Assembly (NCBI GenBank): GCA_025403435.1
Contig: CM046353.1
Coordinates: 15,610,836-15,674,835, forward strand
Source: Artocarpus heterophyllus
Taxonomy: Eukaryota > Streptophyta > Magnoliopsida > Rosales > Moraceae
Direction: 5' to 3'
Length of the DNA: 64,000 bases
Both the position numbers and the translations under genes were made by a program. Positions 21,681-34,177 of the stretch are shown in pieces (within the stretch, counting starts at the first letter, position 1; each line of letters begins with the position of its first letter). Under the pieces are notes generated by a model that made no database searches, was not told the DNA's origin, and saw nothing but the letters and a program-made list of their open reading frames with translations.

Positions 21681-23820
21681 TGTCACGCCCCGAAATCCGT
21701 GGTGACGTGACAGATTAGTTAAATTAAATAAATTAATTTTAATAAGAATCGCCCTTAAAAGGTAATAATAACTTATTTTAAAAAAATGTAAAATTATTAG
21801 AAATCCTGAAACAAATAAATAGGAAGGAAACATTAAATAAATAAACCCCATTGGATCCCACCGAACCCACTTTAGTGTGCACACATAGTACTAGCAATAT
21901 TAGATACACAACCACAGTCCAATTTGATATAAGTAAATTTAAAACATTACATGCCTTGTTATAAGTACCCTAAAAGATAATGTTCTAATCTTGCAATTTC
22001 CTTCTTCGTTCTTCAGCCTCCCTAAGCTGAACTCCACCTAGTGGGGGGGAAAATTTTAAAAACAAAAAAATGTGAGCGAAAGACTCAGTAGGACTAAAAC
22101 TTAAATAAAACATTTAATTTAAACACATATACATCATATTTAATCAAATGCTATAACATCGGGCAGTTAAATGAAATAAATAATGAATTAAAACTTATTA
22201 AATTTGTTCACATAGGATTAATCCTTTACTCATCCATAGACAAACTCATTATTATGTTATAGGTAAAGCCAAATGGATCACCACCGGAGTGGCCCAGCTA
22301 GGTTTTAGGACCTGCCCCCAAGGTCGCACTTCCCACGACCCGATCTCTGTACATGGCATCATGCTCTATTTTCTCATTCCGGACGGTACCAACCGACACG
22401 TCTGGTGTCATCACATCATCATATTTCATTTTACCGAATGTTCTCATTACATTCGTTTTTATCATCCATCATTTAACCAAAAATGAAAATAAGTAATAAA
22501 CTTCATTTCTTGAAAATCATAAAAGGTTTCATGATCAAACTTCTTTTCAAAACATGGCTACCAAGGAGAAGGGATAGAAGTCCTACCTTGATATCCGTAC
22601 CAATGTCCAACAACACGGTCCCTATCTGCTATACGTTAGCTCCACGGAACCACGAACAATCTTAAACAAAAACTAAGTTTATCAATTGCTAGCTTAAGGT
22701 ATCCTATATCCTTAAGCTATCTCATGGTGTTTTAGTATGCTTTTAGCACTCACAAAATCATTTTAAGAGGTTGAAAACTTGATCTAGGCTTTAAATAGTA
22801 AAAACGGGCGAAAAAGGCCATTTTTCACGAGGTTCGGTTGGCCTCCTGGAACCCCTGGTCCGGTCTGCCGAACTACCCAGTCCGGCCTACCAGCCAACTA
22901 AGATTGGCCTGTCAAACTTTCCTAGGTTCAGCCTGCCGACCAGATGAATCAAGCCTGCCGAAGCTATGAATCCGGCCTGCCGAACATTGAGTTTGGCCTA
23001 CCGAATTGGTAAATCATGGGAGGTCCGAGGCTTCGATTCTCGGCCTCCCTAAGCTCAAAATCAAATCCAAACCTATTTTCCAATTCCTAAAGCAAATATA
23101 ATGATCATAGATGATAAACAAACATAGTAGGACACATTTAAAAACATTTAAATAAGATTTCCATAGGAATTTCAAGAAAATCCAAAAATGAGGGAAAAAG
23201 GGGAAAACTTGAGTCAATTCGAATTTCATGAAATTAAGCCTAAATTTTGAATGATTCAAGTCCTACCAACCTAGATTAGGAGTTTCCTAAGCTCAAGAAA
23301 CTCAAATCACAACATTTTAAGGAGATTAAAAGATTTGGGACAAAAATTTAAAAGTTTGAAATTTAAGGAAACAAACCTCGAATCAAAGCTCAAAATCACG
23401 TTTGTGGAGTATGAATTTGTGTTCTTCACCTCCCAATCAAGCTGAGAATCAAGACCAAAGCTCAAAATTTCGAAATCAAAAATCAAAGAGGAGGAAGGGA
23501 GAGAGGGGTAGCGTGGGAGAGGGAGTGAAGAGAGAGAGAGTGGCTGAGAAAGAATGAGTGAGAGTGAGGGTGATGGTGGTTAAATCGAGGGACGGGGAAA
23601 CAACACCGTGCCCCTGGTACATGGTTTCTTGTAATCGAGACACATCGGGCATTTGACAAATTGTTTTGCTTCACAATTCAAAATAACACATGAAAATAAT
23701 AAATGATGGAATAAATTTAAAATACCATAAAATACTTTAACTAAGCTCAAGTTTTCATTAAAGCATATAATTCACCATCCAATCACCATTTACGCATAAT
23801 TAAATTTTCTGGGCGTTACA
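21681..23820 (-). mobile_element. Solo LTR, gypsy-like, related to the 14614-18635 family
   Basis: On the minus strand it runs TGTAACGCCC (from 23820) to GGGGCGTGACA (to 21681), 2140 bp. No primer site or purine tract adjoins either end. Flanks ATTTG (21676-21680) and ATTTA (23821-23825) fit a target duplication with one change, as expected after LTR-LTR recombination. The centre matches the gypsy-like LTRs: a GAGGCCGAGA block is followed by GGCAGGCC-type units at 22832-23008. Confidence 0.8.
22832..23008. repeat. GGCAGGCC cassette in the solo LTR
   Basis: About eight units, read on the plus strand as CGGCCTGCCGAAC and variants. Confidence 0.78.
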
Positions 23821-23944
23821 ATTTAATTATATCCTCGTAAAGAATATATTATATTGTCATAGCATTATAATAAAACGTATCCAGCAAAAGTTTTGTATCC
23901 CTTGAATTTATGTCTTTTCTATGTATAAAAATACATGACCATTA

Positions 23945-24402
23945 TGTTAGAATTATGGCCCATATAATTAATTAAAGGCCTATAAAATCTATCAGATTTA
24001 TCATTTATTTATTTAGTTTAATAATTATTTAAATGCTAATATTCTATTGGCTATGAAGGGTTGTAACTCTTATTAAAAGATGTATCTATATCTGAAAATA
24101 TATGTCTATATCTATAGAGATGTGTGCTTTGATGGAAAGGCACCTATTAAGGGTCTATAAATAAGAGTCTAGTTCTCTCTCCACCCAATCAATTTTGTAT
24201 TCTTTCTCTCCATCAGAAAAATACGTTAAAAGAAATAATTATAGGTTTAAAGAGAGAAACTGGGTTCTTCTTCTCTGACAAACTTTCTGTTCAAGGGTTC
24301 TTTGAAAATTGAAGCTATGAATCAAGCCATGCTCTAAATCTTCTTCTGTGAAAATTATTGAGTTCTAAGATTTCTAAGAATTATCGATTTTAAAGTTTTA
24401 CA
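23945..24402 (+). repeat. 5' LTR of H
   Basis: TGTTAGAATTATGG to TTTTACA. TATA box CTATAAATA near 24153-24161, followed by CT-rich leader text. Partner at 57863. Confidence 0.9.
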
Positions 24403-24404
24403 TA

Positions 24405-24417
24405 TGGTATTCAAAGC
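24405..24417 (+). promoter_or_regulatory. Primer-binding site of H (decayed)
   Basis: TGGTATTCAAAGC, a mutated form of TGGTATCAGAGC, two bases after the LTR. Confidence 0.75.
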
Positions 24418-25265
24418 ATTAGGTTTTTGAACTCGCATTACGCCTTTTTATGCAAGAAAGAAATCACAAAAGCGATTTTGTCATCAAAAATTATTAATCG
24501 CATATGTGTTAATGCATATATGCTTGAAAAGGAAAAATAGCCAAAAAAAGGGGAAGGAATCGCATGGGAGCAAACAAAAGTATCTATGAATTTTGATTAA
24601 TATGTCTTTTGTTTGTCTTTTTTTTGGCAGATGACTTATATGCATCAATTATAACTTATATGCCTTTTTGTTTGCTATTCGGATCTGTCTTAATAAAACA
24701 TGCATGTGTAATGTTACGTTTATGGAAATTTCTCTTTAAAGGGTGCATATGTTATGTTGATGCATGTATATACTTTATCATAATTAATTACTTGAAACAA
24801 GTAAAATTATTGTTTCCAATTTTAAAATTACGTTATTGTAGTTTGTTAATCACCAAAGTGACCAAACTTTAAGGCTTAGTAATTTTCAAATTTAGAAACA
24901 AAAGTTCAATAACTTATGAATTTTGATGCTTATAATTGAAATGACATTTATAGGTTATGGGTTATTGAATTTCATCTATTATAAAGAACTTAGGAATCGC
25001 CCAAAGGTTGATTAGTTTTCTTTATAATTGATGAATATAATAGTTGGTAATTAATATGTCCTATTATTTTGTTAGTTTATCCAAAGATAGCAAGCATTTT
25101 TCATTGACATATTTATGATTACCAAATTAAATTTTTATTTTTAATTAGCATTATTTATAGTTTGTATGTCTTAGCATCACCCAAAGGAGAAATAGGATAT
25201 ACAATTATTGTCCTTAGTTTGAATCTAATTATGTGATCATCTCAAAGCATTAATGTAAAAATGTT
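24418..25265 (+). other. Leader of H
   Basis: AT-rich, non-coding, with no GGCAGGCC or CCUA-loop repeats. Nothing further recognised. Confidence 0.5.
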
Positions 25266-25553
25266 TCTTGCATATTTGCAGTATTTATTCCTATTTCTCT
25301 GCATTCGCATACTTCATCTGTTCCCTTTAATGGATTGAATTTCTCTGATTAATGCAAACAAGTCAAATTTCACTTAGGTGTCTTGGATCTTGTTTTAGCA
25401 TTTCAAGCTAAAGAACCCACTACCATTACTGATGATAGTAGTGGGGACAAGAAATTATTCATAAAGTATGGAGAAGGTCAAACAGATTAAGTTTAATGTT
25501 CATGCGGATGACAGTAGCAAACAACATTAAAAGTACTCTTCCTAAGACTGAAA
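25266..25553 (+). pseudogene. gag of H, N-terminal part before the B insertion
   Basis: Translations in two frames give VPFNGLNFSD, FHLGVLDLVLAFQAKE and, after a frameshift near 25465, SNRLSLMFMRMTVANN with KSTLPKTE. These are typical of the UBN2-type gag of plant copia elements. The reading continues after element B at 53680 as SAKEFMKLVEERSQ, which proves that the two segments were once contiguous. An in-frame stop follows NFSD. Gag would form the particle. Confidence 0.75.
25549..25553. repeat. Target-site duplication of B, left copy
   Basis: TGAAA just before TGTTGG at 25554; identical to 53680-53684. Confidence 0.9.
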
Positions 25554-27544
25554 TGTTGGAAAAATAGTACACAGCGAAATTTTAAAAATTTTATATTAGA
25601 GTATTTTCTAAAACAAAAGTTTGACATGCTATATGTATAAATTAACCAGATCTTACTAACTTTTGTATGCCAAAAAGCTCCTGCAATCAGTGAAGAGAAG
25701 TAACGTTCTAGAAGAGCCTCAACCAATTGGTCGTCTTTGCTATTCTTTATCCACGATCGGAGTGAGTGTGGGCTCACACGTACAACTCTTCCACTAGGTG
25801 ACTCTCCTTCCAACCAATTGAGAGAACCCAAAGCAAGTGTTCATGATTTGTGAACAAGAGCTCTCAGGGAGTTTCTAGATTCTCACAAGAACAGTATCAC
25901 TCTTAATCTCACAATTGTTCTAAATAACTTATGTGACTTACTCCCTATTTATAGAGGTTGGGTCTAGGGTCAGTCCTTATTAGATTAGGTCTCAAAATTC
26001 GAGTCAGAATCAAATTCGGATCAATATCTGATAAGATCTGTACAAAAACACATGATCTTATACTTCACTCATCGGCAGGTCGATCAGGATGAACACGAGG
26101 ATCCACATGTCGAACTGCCAATTAAAATCTCAGCGAATCTTTTATTTACCACCCGAGATTCTATATGATAAAGTCTCAGTTTTAATTCAAATAACCTAAT
26201 GGAAAAGTTATCTGATTAAAACAACTTTATCTAGATAATCTCTAGGAAAGTAAATGAATTCCTAATAATTCTACAAGTTTATCTTGATCTAATTTATTAA
26301 ATCAAACAATAAACAGACAAGAATTATCTGATTCCAATAATTCAACAAGTTTATCTTAAATTAATTTTGTCACAAAATTAATTCGACAGATAAACAGACA
26401 TGAATTATCTGATTCTTCCAAATTTTAACCAATCTATTAAATCCGATATAAGTCACCAATTATTGGAAAAGCACGCCGTATCGTTACAGAATTTTGTGAG
26501 CTAGCAAAGGGGACCAAATGGACCTATATAGTTCAAGCTCTCCATAATTATGAAACTCAATATCCCAGATATACATTTCATAATTTATCGACTCCAACGC
26601 TACTCCACTCAAAGCTTGGAGCTACACTCTCAAACTACATAGAATTACGAAGCCCGTATAGCTAAGTCTCCATGACATATTATAGTGTATCGTATTCCTA
26701 TATAATAATCCATAATTGGCTTAAGGACAAGTTCTGTCTTACCTTCTTGATTATTTTTATCTTACGTTTCATTATCTCACCATCGAAAAACTTACCATCC
26801 AAAGACAGTATACCATTTGGTTACACCTATCTATCTAAGTGGTTGGGCGCTGCCATTTTTCAATTACAGGAGAACGCATATAAGAGGATAGAACTACTCC
26901 TAAAGAGGAGCTATGGATTCCATATCTATGAATAACAGGTCTACGCTATCTAGAGTCATGCCACCAATGTGTCGGTATGCGTACCACTATTAAGATGTGG
27001 GTGTCACCCTCTAGTACATCAAAAGATACAAGTCAAGACAATGGGTCCACTATTCATCTTAGGATTAAGGTACAATACAAATGATTGTCTAAAGTGAATT
27101 GATTTACCGAGACAGAATTATTAATCCAAATCAATTCACTTTATGTCCCGATCCAACATATCGTCACCTATGACAACATGCCAATGTTTCTATTCATGGA
27201 GTCCACCTCCGATGGTTAAGACATACCATCTCCCAATAAGGATATAGTCAACATAACAATCTTTACATAAATAAAACACCTAACTTTATTCCCTCGATTA
27301 CGGATCTTACGATTTAGGCCATCACCTTAAGAATCGTGTCTTCCACATAATCTGTCCATCATATGTCTAATTCTTCAGGTTTAAACTGACAGTCTTAGAG
27401 TATTATATGCTTAACATACATTCAACAAATATGAACATAAAGAGGACTAGATTTGGTATATAAACAATAAATAAATTCTTTATTGATAAAAATGTCTCCA
27501 AAAACTTATTACATTTTTACTCCTTAGGGCATACATATCTAACA
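25554..27544 (-). repeat. 3' LTR of B (1991 bp)
   Basis: TGTTGGAAAAATAGTAC to CTAACA. Its cassette at about 26070-26125 has lost some 33 bp (units) relative to the partner at 52188-52266. Confidence 0.9.
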
Positions 27545-27558
27545 ATCTCCCACTTGCA

Positions 27559-28077
27559 CTAAGTGAGTAAATATGACAAATCTTGCATCCCCATAGCTTC
27601 CAAATGCGTCTCGATGACTCTCCCAGTAAGTGTCTTCGTAAATAGATTAGCTAAATTGTCCTCTAACGCGATCTTGCACACTGTGACGTGCCCACCCTCA
27701 ACAAAGTCCTTTATCACATGATACTTTCGATCAATATGCTTACTCTTCTTGTGAAATCTTGGTTCCTTAGCATTAGCTACCGCCGCATCGTTATCACAGT
27801 ACAATGATACCTCCTTATCCATAACAGGAACTACCTCAAGATCCTCAAGGAACTTGCGGAGTCACATTGCTTCTTTTGAAGCATCACTAGCTGCCACATA
27901 CTCGGCCTCCATCGTTGAATCCAAAGTGCAATTTTGCCTCACATTTCTCCAACTGATGGCACTACTGCCCAGAGTAAAAACAAAACCCGAAGTTGATTTC
28001 CTAGAATCTAGACAGGATTGAAAATTTGAGTCAGTATATCCTAGAGGAGTCAAGTCCTCACCCGAATACTTATGCAT
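27559..28077 (-). pseudogene. RNase H domain, element B
   Basis: Two open pieces, 27862-28077 (LTPLGYTDSNFQSC, STMEAEYVAAS) and 27559-27822 (LYCDNDAAVANAKE, KSKHIDRKYHVIK), of the copia RNase H. They are separated by a frame break at about 27822-27862. The acidic residues are still recognisable. Confidence 0.85.
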
Positions 28078-28924
28078 ATACCCTCGAGTCCTTCTTAGGT
28101 ACTTGAAAATATGCTTTACGGCAACCCAATGGTTCGGTCTTGGATCCGCCTGAAATCGACTTACAATCCTGACCGCATAACTAATATCCGGTTATGTGCA
28201 AAGCATGGCATACATGAGACTACCCACTGCCGAAGCATAAGGCACCTTCATCATGTATTCTCTTTCTTCATAAGACTTTGGAGAGTCTTTCTTAGAAAGA
28301 GTAATTCTGGACCTAGATGGTTGCCCACCTTTCTTGGAATCTTGCATTGCAAACCTCCTGTGAATTTTATCTACGTAACAGGCCTGGGACAAAGCTATCA
28401 TTTTGTTCTTCCTATCCCGAAAGATCTGGATACCGAGAACAAAATTACCCTCACTCAAGTCCTTCATGTCAAACTACTTGATCAACCATAATTTGACTGA
28501 TGACAATGCCCCAATGTCATTGCTAATTAGTAGAATGTCATCTACATAAAGCAGTAGAAAAACCACATTCTCATCCTTAACGTGTTTGCAAACACATGGT
28601 TCATCTATATTTTGTGAGAACCCATAAGTCTTGATCACCTGATCAAATCTTATGTTCCAAGAACGAGAAGCCTACTTAAGTCCATAAATTGACTTTAGCA
28701 GCTTACAAACCTTACCCTCTTGACCCTTGACCTTGAACCCGTCTGGTTGTGCCAAATAAATGGACTTATCAAGATAGCCATTCAAAAAAGCCATCTTGAC
28801 ATCCATCTACCAAATCTCGTAGTCGAGAGTGGCAGCCATGGACAAGAGAATCTGGATGGACTTAAGCATGGCTACAACTGAAAAGGTTTCCCCATAATCG
28901 ATTCCTTCCTTTTTGCGTATAACC
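28078..28924 (-). pseudogene. C-terminal reverse transcriptase part, element B (before F)
   Basis: Contains the FVLGIQIFRDRKNKMIAL and LSKKDSPKSYEEREYM stretches (28192-28467) and, further on, diverged YVDD-region text broken by stops. It ends at 28924 inside the [15 protein letters not shown] region, where F is inserted, and continues at 47456. Confidence 0.82.
28920..28924. repeat. Target-site duplication of F, left copy
   Basis: TAACC before TGTTGG at 28925; identical to 47456-47460, and both lie in the same RT sequence of B. Confidence 0.9.
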
Positions 28925-30928
28925 TGTTGGAAAAAACAGTGTGAGCTGCTCAGCAAAAATTTTTAAAAAATTTAAAACATCAGAGTATTTTTCCAAAACA
29001 CAAGTTTGACACATTGTATGTATAAATTAAATAGATCTTACTAACCTTTATGTGCTAAAGAACCTCTACGACCCGTGAAGAGAAGCAACGTTCCAGAAGA
29101 GCCTCAACTAACTGGTCTTCTTTGCTATTTTCTATCCACGATCGGAGTAAGTGTGGGCTCACACATACAGCTCTTCCATCGGTGACTCTCCTTCCAACCA
29201 ATCGAGAGAACCCAAAGCTAGTGTTCATAATTTGTGAACAAAAGCTCTTAGGGAGTTTTCAGATTCCCACTAGAAGAGTATCACTTTTAATCTCTCAATT
29301 GATCTGAGTAACTCTTGAGACTTACTCCCTTTTTATAGTGATTGGTCCTGGGATCAGCTCTTATCAGATTAGGTCTCAAAAACTTGAAATAGAATCAAGT
29401 TCAGATCAATATTTGATAAGATCCACGTGAAAACGCGTAATCTTATCTGTCGCTGATCGGCAGGCCGAACAGGCCCCATCGGCAGGCTGAACTGCCGCTT
29501 AAATATTTTCGTGAATCTTTTATTTTTCACCCGAGATTCTATAGGATATAGTCTCAGTTTTGATTCAAATAACCCAATAGAGAAGTTATGTGATCAAATC
29601 AAACTTTATCAAGATAATCTCTAAGAAAATAAATCAATTCACAATAATTCTACAAGTTTATCTTGATTTAATTTATTCAATTAAATCAACCGATAAACAG
29701 ACAAGAATTATCTGATCCCCATAATTCAACAAGTTTATCTTAAATTAATTTTATCACAAAATTAATTTAACCAATAAACAAACATAAATTATTTGATTCT
29801 TTCAAATTTTTAACCAATCCGATAAATTTGACATAAGTCACCAATTATTGAAAAAGCACGCCGTATCGTTACAGGATTTTGTGAGCTAGCAAAGGGGACC
29901 AAAATGGACCTATAAAGTTCAAGCTCACGATAATTATGAAACCCAATATCCTAGATAATCATTTCACAATTATCAATTCCAACGCTACTCCACTAAAAGC
30001 TTGGAGCTACACTCTCAAACTTTATAGAATTACGAAGCCCGCATAGCTAAGTCTCTATGACATATCATAATATATCGTATCCTCATATGATAATCCATAA
30101 TCGGCTTAAGGACAAGTTTTGTCTTACCTTCCCGATTATTTTCATCTTACATTCCATTATCTCAACATTAGAAAACTTATCATCCAAAGATAGTATACCA
30201 TTCGGTTACACCTATGCATCCAAATGGTTGAGCGCTCCAGTTTTTCAATTACAGGATAACGCATATAAGAGGATATCATTACTCCTAAAGAGGAGCTATG
30301 GATTCCATATCTATGAATAACAAGTATACGCTATCAAAAGTCATGCCTCCAACGTACCAACATGCATACCACTATAGAGATGTGGGTGTCACCCTTTGGT
30401 ACATCAAAAGACACAAGTCAAGATAACGGGCCCACTATTCATCTCAAGATAAAGATACAACACAAATGATTGTCTAAAGTGAATCAATTTGCCAAGGCAG
30501 AATTATTAATCCAGATCAATTCACTTTGTGTCGCGATCCAACACATCGTCACCTATGACAACGTGCCAATGTTTCTATTCACGGAGTCCAACTCCGATGG
30601 TCAAGACAAACCATCTTCCAATAGGGATATAGACAACATAACAATTTTGCATGAATAAAGTGCCCAACTTTATTCCTTCGATTGCGGATCATATGTTTTA
30701 GACCGTTAACTTAAGAATCATGTCTTCCACATAATCAGTCCATCATACGCCCAATTCTTAAAGATTTAGACCAACAGTCTCAGACTACTATTTGCTTAAC
30801 ATACATTCAACAAATATGAACGTAAAGAGGACAAGATTTGGTATATATAAATGAATAAATTCTTTATTGATAAAAATGTCTCCAAAAACGTATTACATTT
30901 TTACTCCTTAGGGCATACATATCTAACA
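28925..30928 (-). repeat. 3' LTR of F (2004 bp)
   Basis: TGTTGGAAAAAACAGTG to CTAACA. Two GGCAGGCC-type units at about 29453-29503. The purine tract next to it (30929-30938) reads AGTGGGGGAT on the minus strand. Confidence 0.9.
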
Positions 30929-30951
30929 ATCCCCCACTTGCACTAAGTGAG

Positions 30952-31461
30952 TTAATATAGCAAATCTCGCATCCCCATAGCTTCCACATGTTTCTCGAAG
31001 ACTCTCCCTATAAGTGTCTTCGTAAATGGATCAGCTAAATTGTCCTCTGACGCGATCTTGCACACCGTGACATGCCCGCCCTCAACGAAGTCCTTTATCA
31101 CATGATACTTTCGATCAATATGTTTACTCTTCTTGTGAAATCTTGGTTCCTTAGCATTAGCTACCACCGTACTGTTATCACAGTACAGTGATACCGCCTT
31201 ATCCATGCCAGGAACAACCTCAAGATCCCCAAGGAACTTGCAGAGCCATACTGCTTCTTTTGAAGCATCACTAGCTGCCACATACTCGGCCTCTATCGTT
31301 GAATCCGAAGTGCAATCTTGCTTTGCACTTCTCCAACTGATGGCACCGCCACCTAGAGTAAACACAAACCCTGAAGTCGATTTCCTAGAATCCAGACAAG
31401 ATTGAAAATCTGAATCCGTATATCCTAGAGGAATCAGGTCCTCACCCGAATATACTAGCAT
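30952..31461 (-). pseudogene. RNase H domain, element F
   Basis: Open stretch of 169 codons with GYTDSDFQ, STIEAEYVAAS, LYCDNSTVVANAKE and KSKHIDRKYHVIKDF. All three acidic positions are kept, and it is the least damaged part of F. The stop at its end is shared with the other copies. Confidence 0.88.
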
Positions 31462-31792
31462 ATACCCTCGAGTCCTTCGTAGGTGCTTAAAAATATGCTT
31501 TACCGTAACCTAGTGGTTTGGTCCTAGATCCGCCTAAAATCGACTTATAATCCCGACCGCATAGCTAATATCCGGTCGTGTGCAAAGCATGGCATACATG
31601 AGACTACCCACTGTTGAAGCATAAGGCACCTTCTTCATTTATTCTCTTTCTTCATAAGACTTTGGAGAGTCAATTCTTAGAAAGAGTAATTCCAGACCTA
31701 GATGGTTGCCCACCTTTCTTGGAATCCTGCATTGCAAACCTCCTGAGAATTTTATCTATGCAGCCAGCTTGTGACAAAGCTATCATTTTGCT

Positions 31793-32551
31793 CTAAATAT
31801 CCCAAAAGATCTGGATACTAAGAACAAAATTAGCCTCACCTAAGTCCTTCATGTCAAACTGCTTGGTCAACCATAATTTGATCGATGACAACGCCCCAAC
31901 GTCATTGCCAATTAGTCGAATGTCATCTACATAGAGTAGTAGAAAAACCACCTTCCCATCCTTTATGTGTTTATAAACACATGGTTCATCCATATTTTGT
32001 TAGAACCCATAAGTCTTGATCACCTGATCAAATCTTATGTTCTAAGAATGAGAAGCCTGCTTAAGTCCATAAATTGACTTTAACAGCTTACAAACTTTAC
32101 CCTCCTAACCCGTGACCTTGAACCCGTTTGGTTGTTCCATATAAATGGAATCATCAAGATAGCCATTTAGAAAAGCCATCTTGACATCCATCTGCCAAAT
32201 CTCATAGTCGAGAACGGCAGCTATGGATAAGAGAATGCATATGGACTTAATCATGGCTACAATCGAAAAGGTTTTCTCATAATCGATTCCTTCCTTTTGC
32301 ATACAACCCTTAGCTACCAGTCTAGCCTTAAAGGTTTCGACCTTTCCATCCACTCCTCTTTTCCTCTTGTAGATCCACTTATACCCTATGGGTTTTACCC
32401 CTTTGGGAAGATCCACAAGCTCCCAGACCTGATTAGTCTCCATAGACTTCATCTCTATGTTCATGGCCTCTGTCCAAATTTTTGAATCAACATTCTCCAT
32501 AGCTTCTGTGTAAGTATAAGGATCCCTGTCATGTTCATCCGCTTCAGCCAA
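31793..32551 (-). pseudogene. Reverse transcriptase, element F
   Basis: Pieces 31793-31993 ([15 protein letters not shown], catalytic YVDD kept) and 32105-32551 ([30 protein letters not shown]). Stops separate them (about 31994-32104), and further stops follow the YVDD piece. Part of the same broken polyprotein as the integrase piece upstream. Confidence 0.86.
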
Positions 32552-33123
32552 GAAGACCTCCCATTGAACATATACCTCTTAGGTTGATGCCTGGTCCTCC
32601 CACTACGTCGAAGCCCCTGAGATTGTTGTCCAAGTTTGTTTGGTTTTTCTACACTGATCGGAACGGTTTCATTCAGAACCTGTAGAGTGATTTGATCACT
32701 CCTTAACTCCTCAAGCACCACTTTGCTTTGAGGTTTAAAGTCGTCTATGTAACTCTCCTCAAGGAAAGTTGCATTAGCAGAAACCACGACTTTATTTTCC
32801 TTCGGGTTAAAAAAATAACCCCCTCGTGCCCAGATATTCATCGGTCCACAAACATCACTATGCACAAGTTCAAGAACCCCTTTGGCCCTATTGCCTTTAG
32901 ACTTGTATGGTCTTTTGGTCATTTTACCCACCAAACAAGATTCACATTGAGGTATAGATTCCACCTTTAAGTGACTTAAAGGTCCATCCCTTACCAACCT
33001 TTGAAACCTATTCAGGTTAATGTGACCAAGGCGCAAATACCAAAGATAAGTCTTATTAGAGTGAGAAGTTTTAAGTCTTTTGGAGTTATTATCATTCATC
33101 TCAGCATTAAGCAATAAGTCCAT
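32461..33123 (-). pseudogene. Integrase of F with an in-frame core deletion
   Basis: Open for 220 codons because about 552 bp (184 codons by comparison with copy A, 6019-6570) is missing cleanly. The N-terminal HHCC domain (LRLGHINLNR, CESCLVGK) and HSDVCGPM are followed directly by ARGGYFFNPKENK, which belongs to the C-terminal domain. The second catalytic Asp and the catalytic Glu are gone. The junction is at about 32818-32824, with CCT shared by both edges. The deleted protein could not integrate DNA. Confidence 0.85.
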
Positions 33124-33441
33124 CTTAGGTTTGATAAAATATAGATTATTTTACATCCATCCAGAACAGATAAAAGATTTATTTTTACGAATCACCACTT
33201 TTCCATTAAAAGATAACATGTAGGAGTCTTCAAATAAACAAGATATAGAAATTAAATTCCTTTTAAATTTAGAAACATTAAAAAAATCTTGCAAAAATAA
33301 ATTCTTATACTTATCAAAGTAAAGACGGATGTCTCCCACTGCTTCTGCTGAGACCAACGATCCATCGCCCATCCGAAGCATGAAGTCTTCATGTAGCAGA
33401 CTTCTCGTTTCTTTGAACCCCAACAGAGAAACACAAACATG
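33124..33441 (-). pseudogene. Protease/integrase N-terminal fragment of F
   Basis: Encodes GFKETRSLLHEDFMLRMGDG and KFKRNLISISCLFEDSY, the segment between protease and integrase. It stops at about 33442, where the text changes abruptly to the leader of a G copy. The DSGA active site, zinc knuckle and the rest of gag are missing on this side. Confidence 0.8.
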
Positions 33442-33453
33442 ACCTCTGTAGCT

Positions 33454-33666
33454 CTCGGTCGGCAGGCCGATCTGGGTGATCGGCCTCCCGGTCTTGCTCC
33501 ATCAACCTGTCGATCTGAAACATCGGCCTGTCGATCTATGCAGGTTCGGCCTGCCGGCAGAGCATCAAAATTTCTACCCCACTGTCGGCCTGCCAGACCA
33601 CACGTCCGGCCTTCCGATCTGTGACCTTTGGCCTGCCGAACTGTGAGGTCCGGCATGCCGACCGAG
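33454..33666 (-). ncRNA. Leader inverted-repeat block, G1
   Basis: Arms CTCGGTCGGCAGGCC (33454-33468) and GGCATGCCGACCGAG (33652-33666). It is longer than in G2 by about one unit (CATCGGCCTGTCGATC near 33520). Confidence 0.62.
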
Positions 33667-34163
33667 TAGAAAACCCTCAATCCAGAAAATACAATTTTAT
33701 TGCAATTAATCAATTTTATTTTCAACAATTGAAAAACATAAAAATTAGAGACTCAGGAAATACCTGGAGGCACCATCATCAATCTTCAAGATCCGACTTC
33801 TCGTTCCGTCTTCTCTGAATAATTATTTAATTAAAAAATTCTTACAAATTAAAAAAATTAAATAACAATTCCTAGATGGAGATTATAGTCCGCCATCTAA
33901 TTACATGAAAAACCTAGATACACATTCTAACCTCTAAGGAACCATAACCGGTATTAATTAATTAATAAATAATTAAACAATGATTTAATCAACAATAATT
34001 AATTAATAAACATTCACCACATAATCCATGACAACATATATATTATATAGAAACCTAGAGTGCCATCTCTCTATAAAATTCAATTCAAGCATAGGAGAGA
34101 TTAAGATCACAAAATTTATGCATATAACATGATACAAACTTGCAAATTTATGTAAAAACCTCG

Positions 34164-34175
34164 GCTCTGATACCA
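34164..34175 (-). promoter_or_regulatory. Primer-binding site of G1
   Basis: TGGTATCAGAGC on the minus strand, two bases from LTR 34178. It shows that sequence to the left of this LTR is the leader of an element. Confidence 0.9.
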
Positions 34176-34177
34176 AT

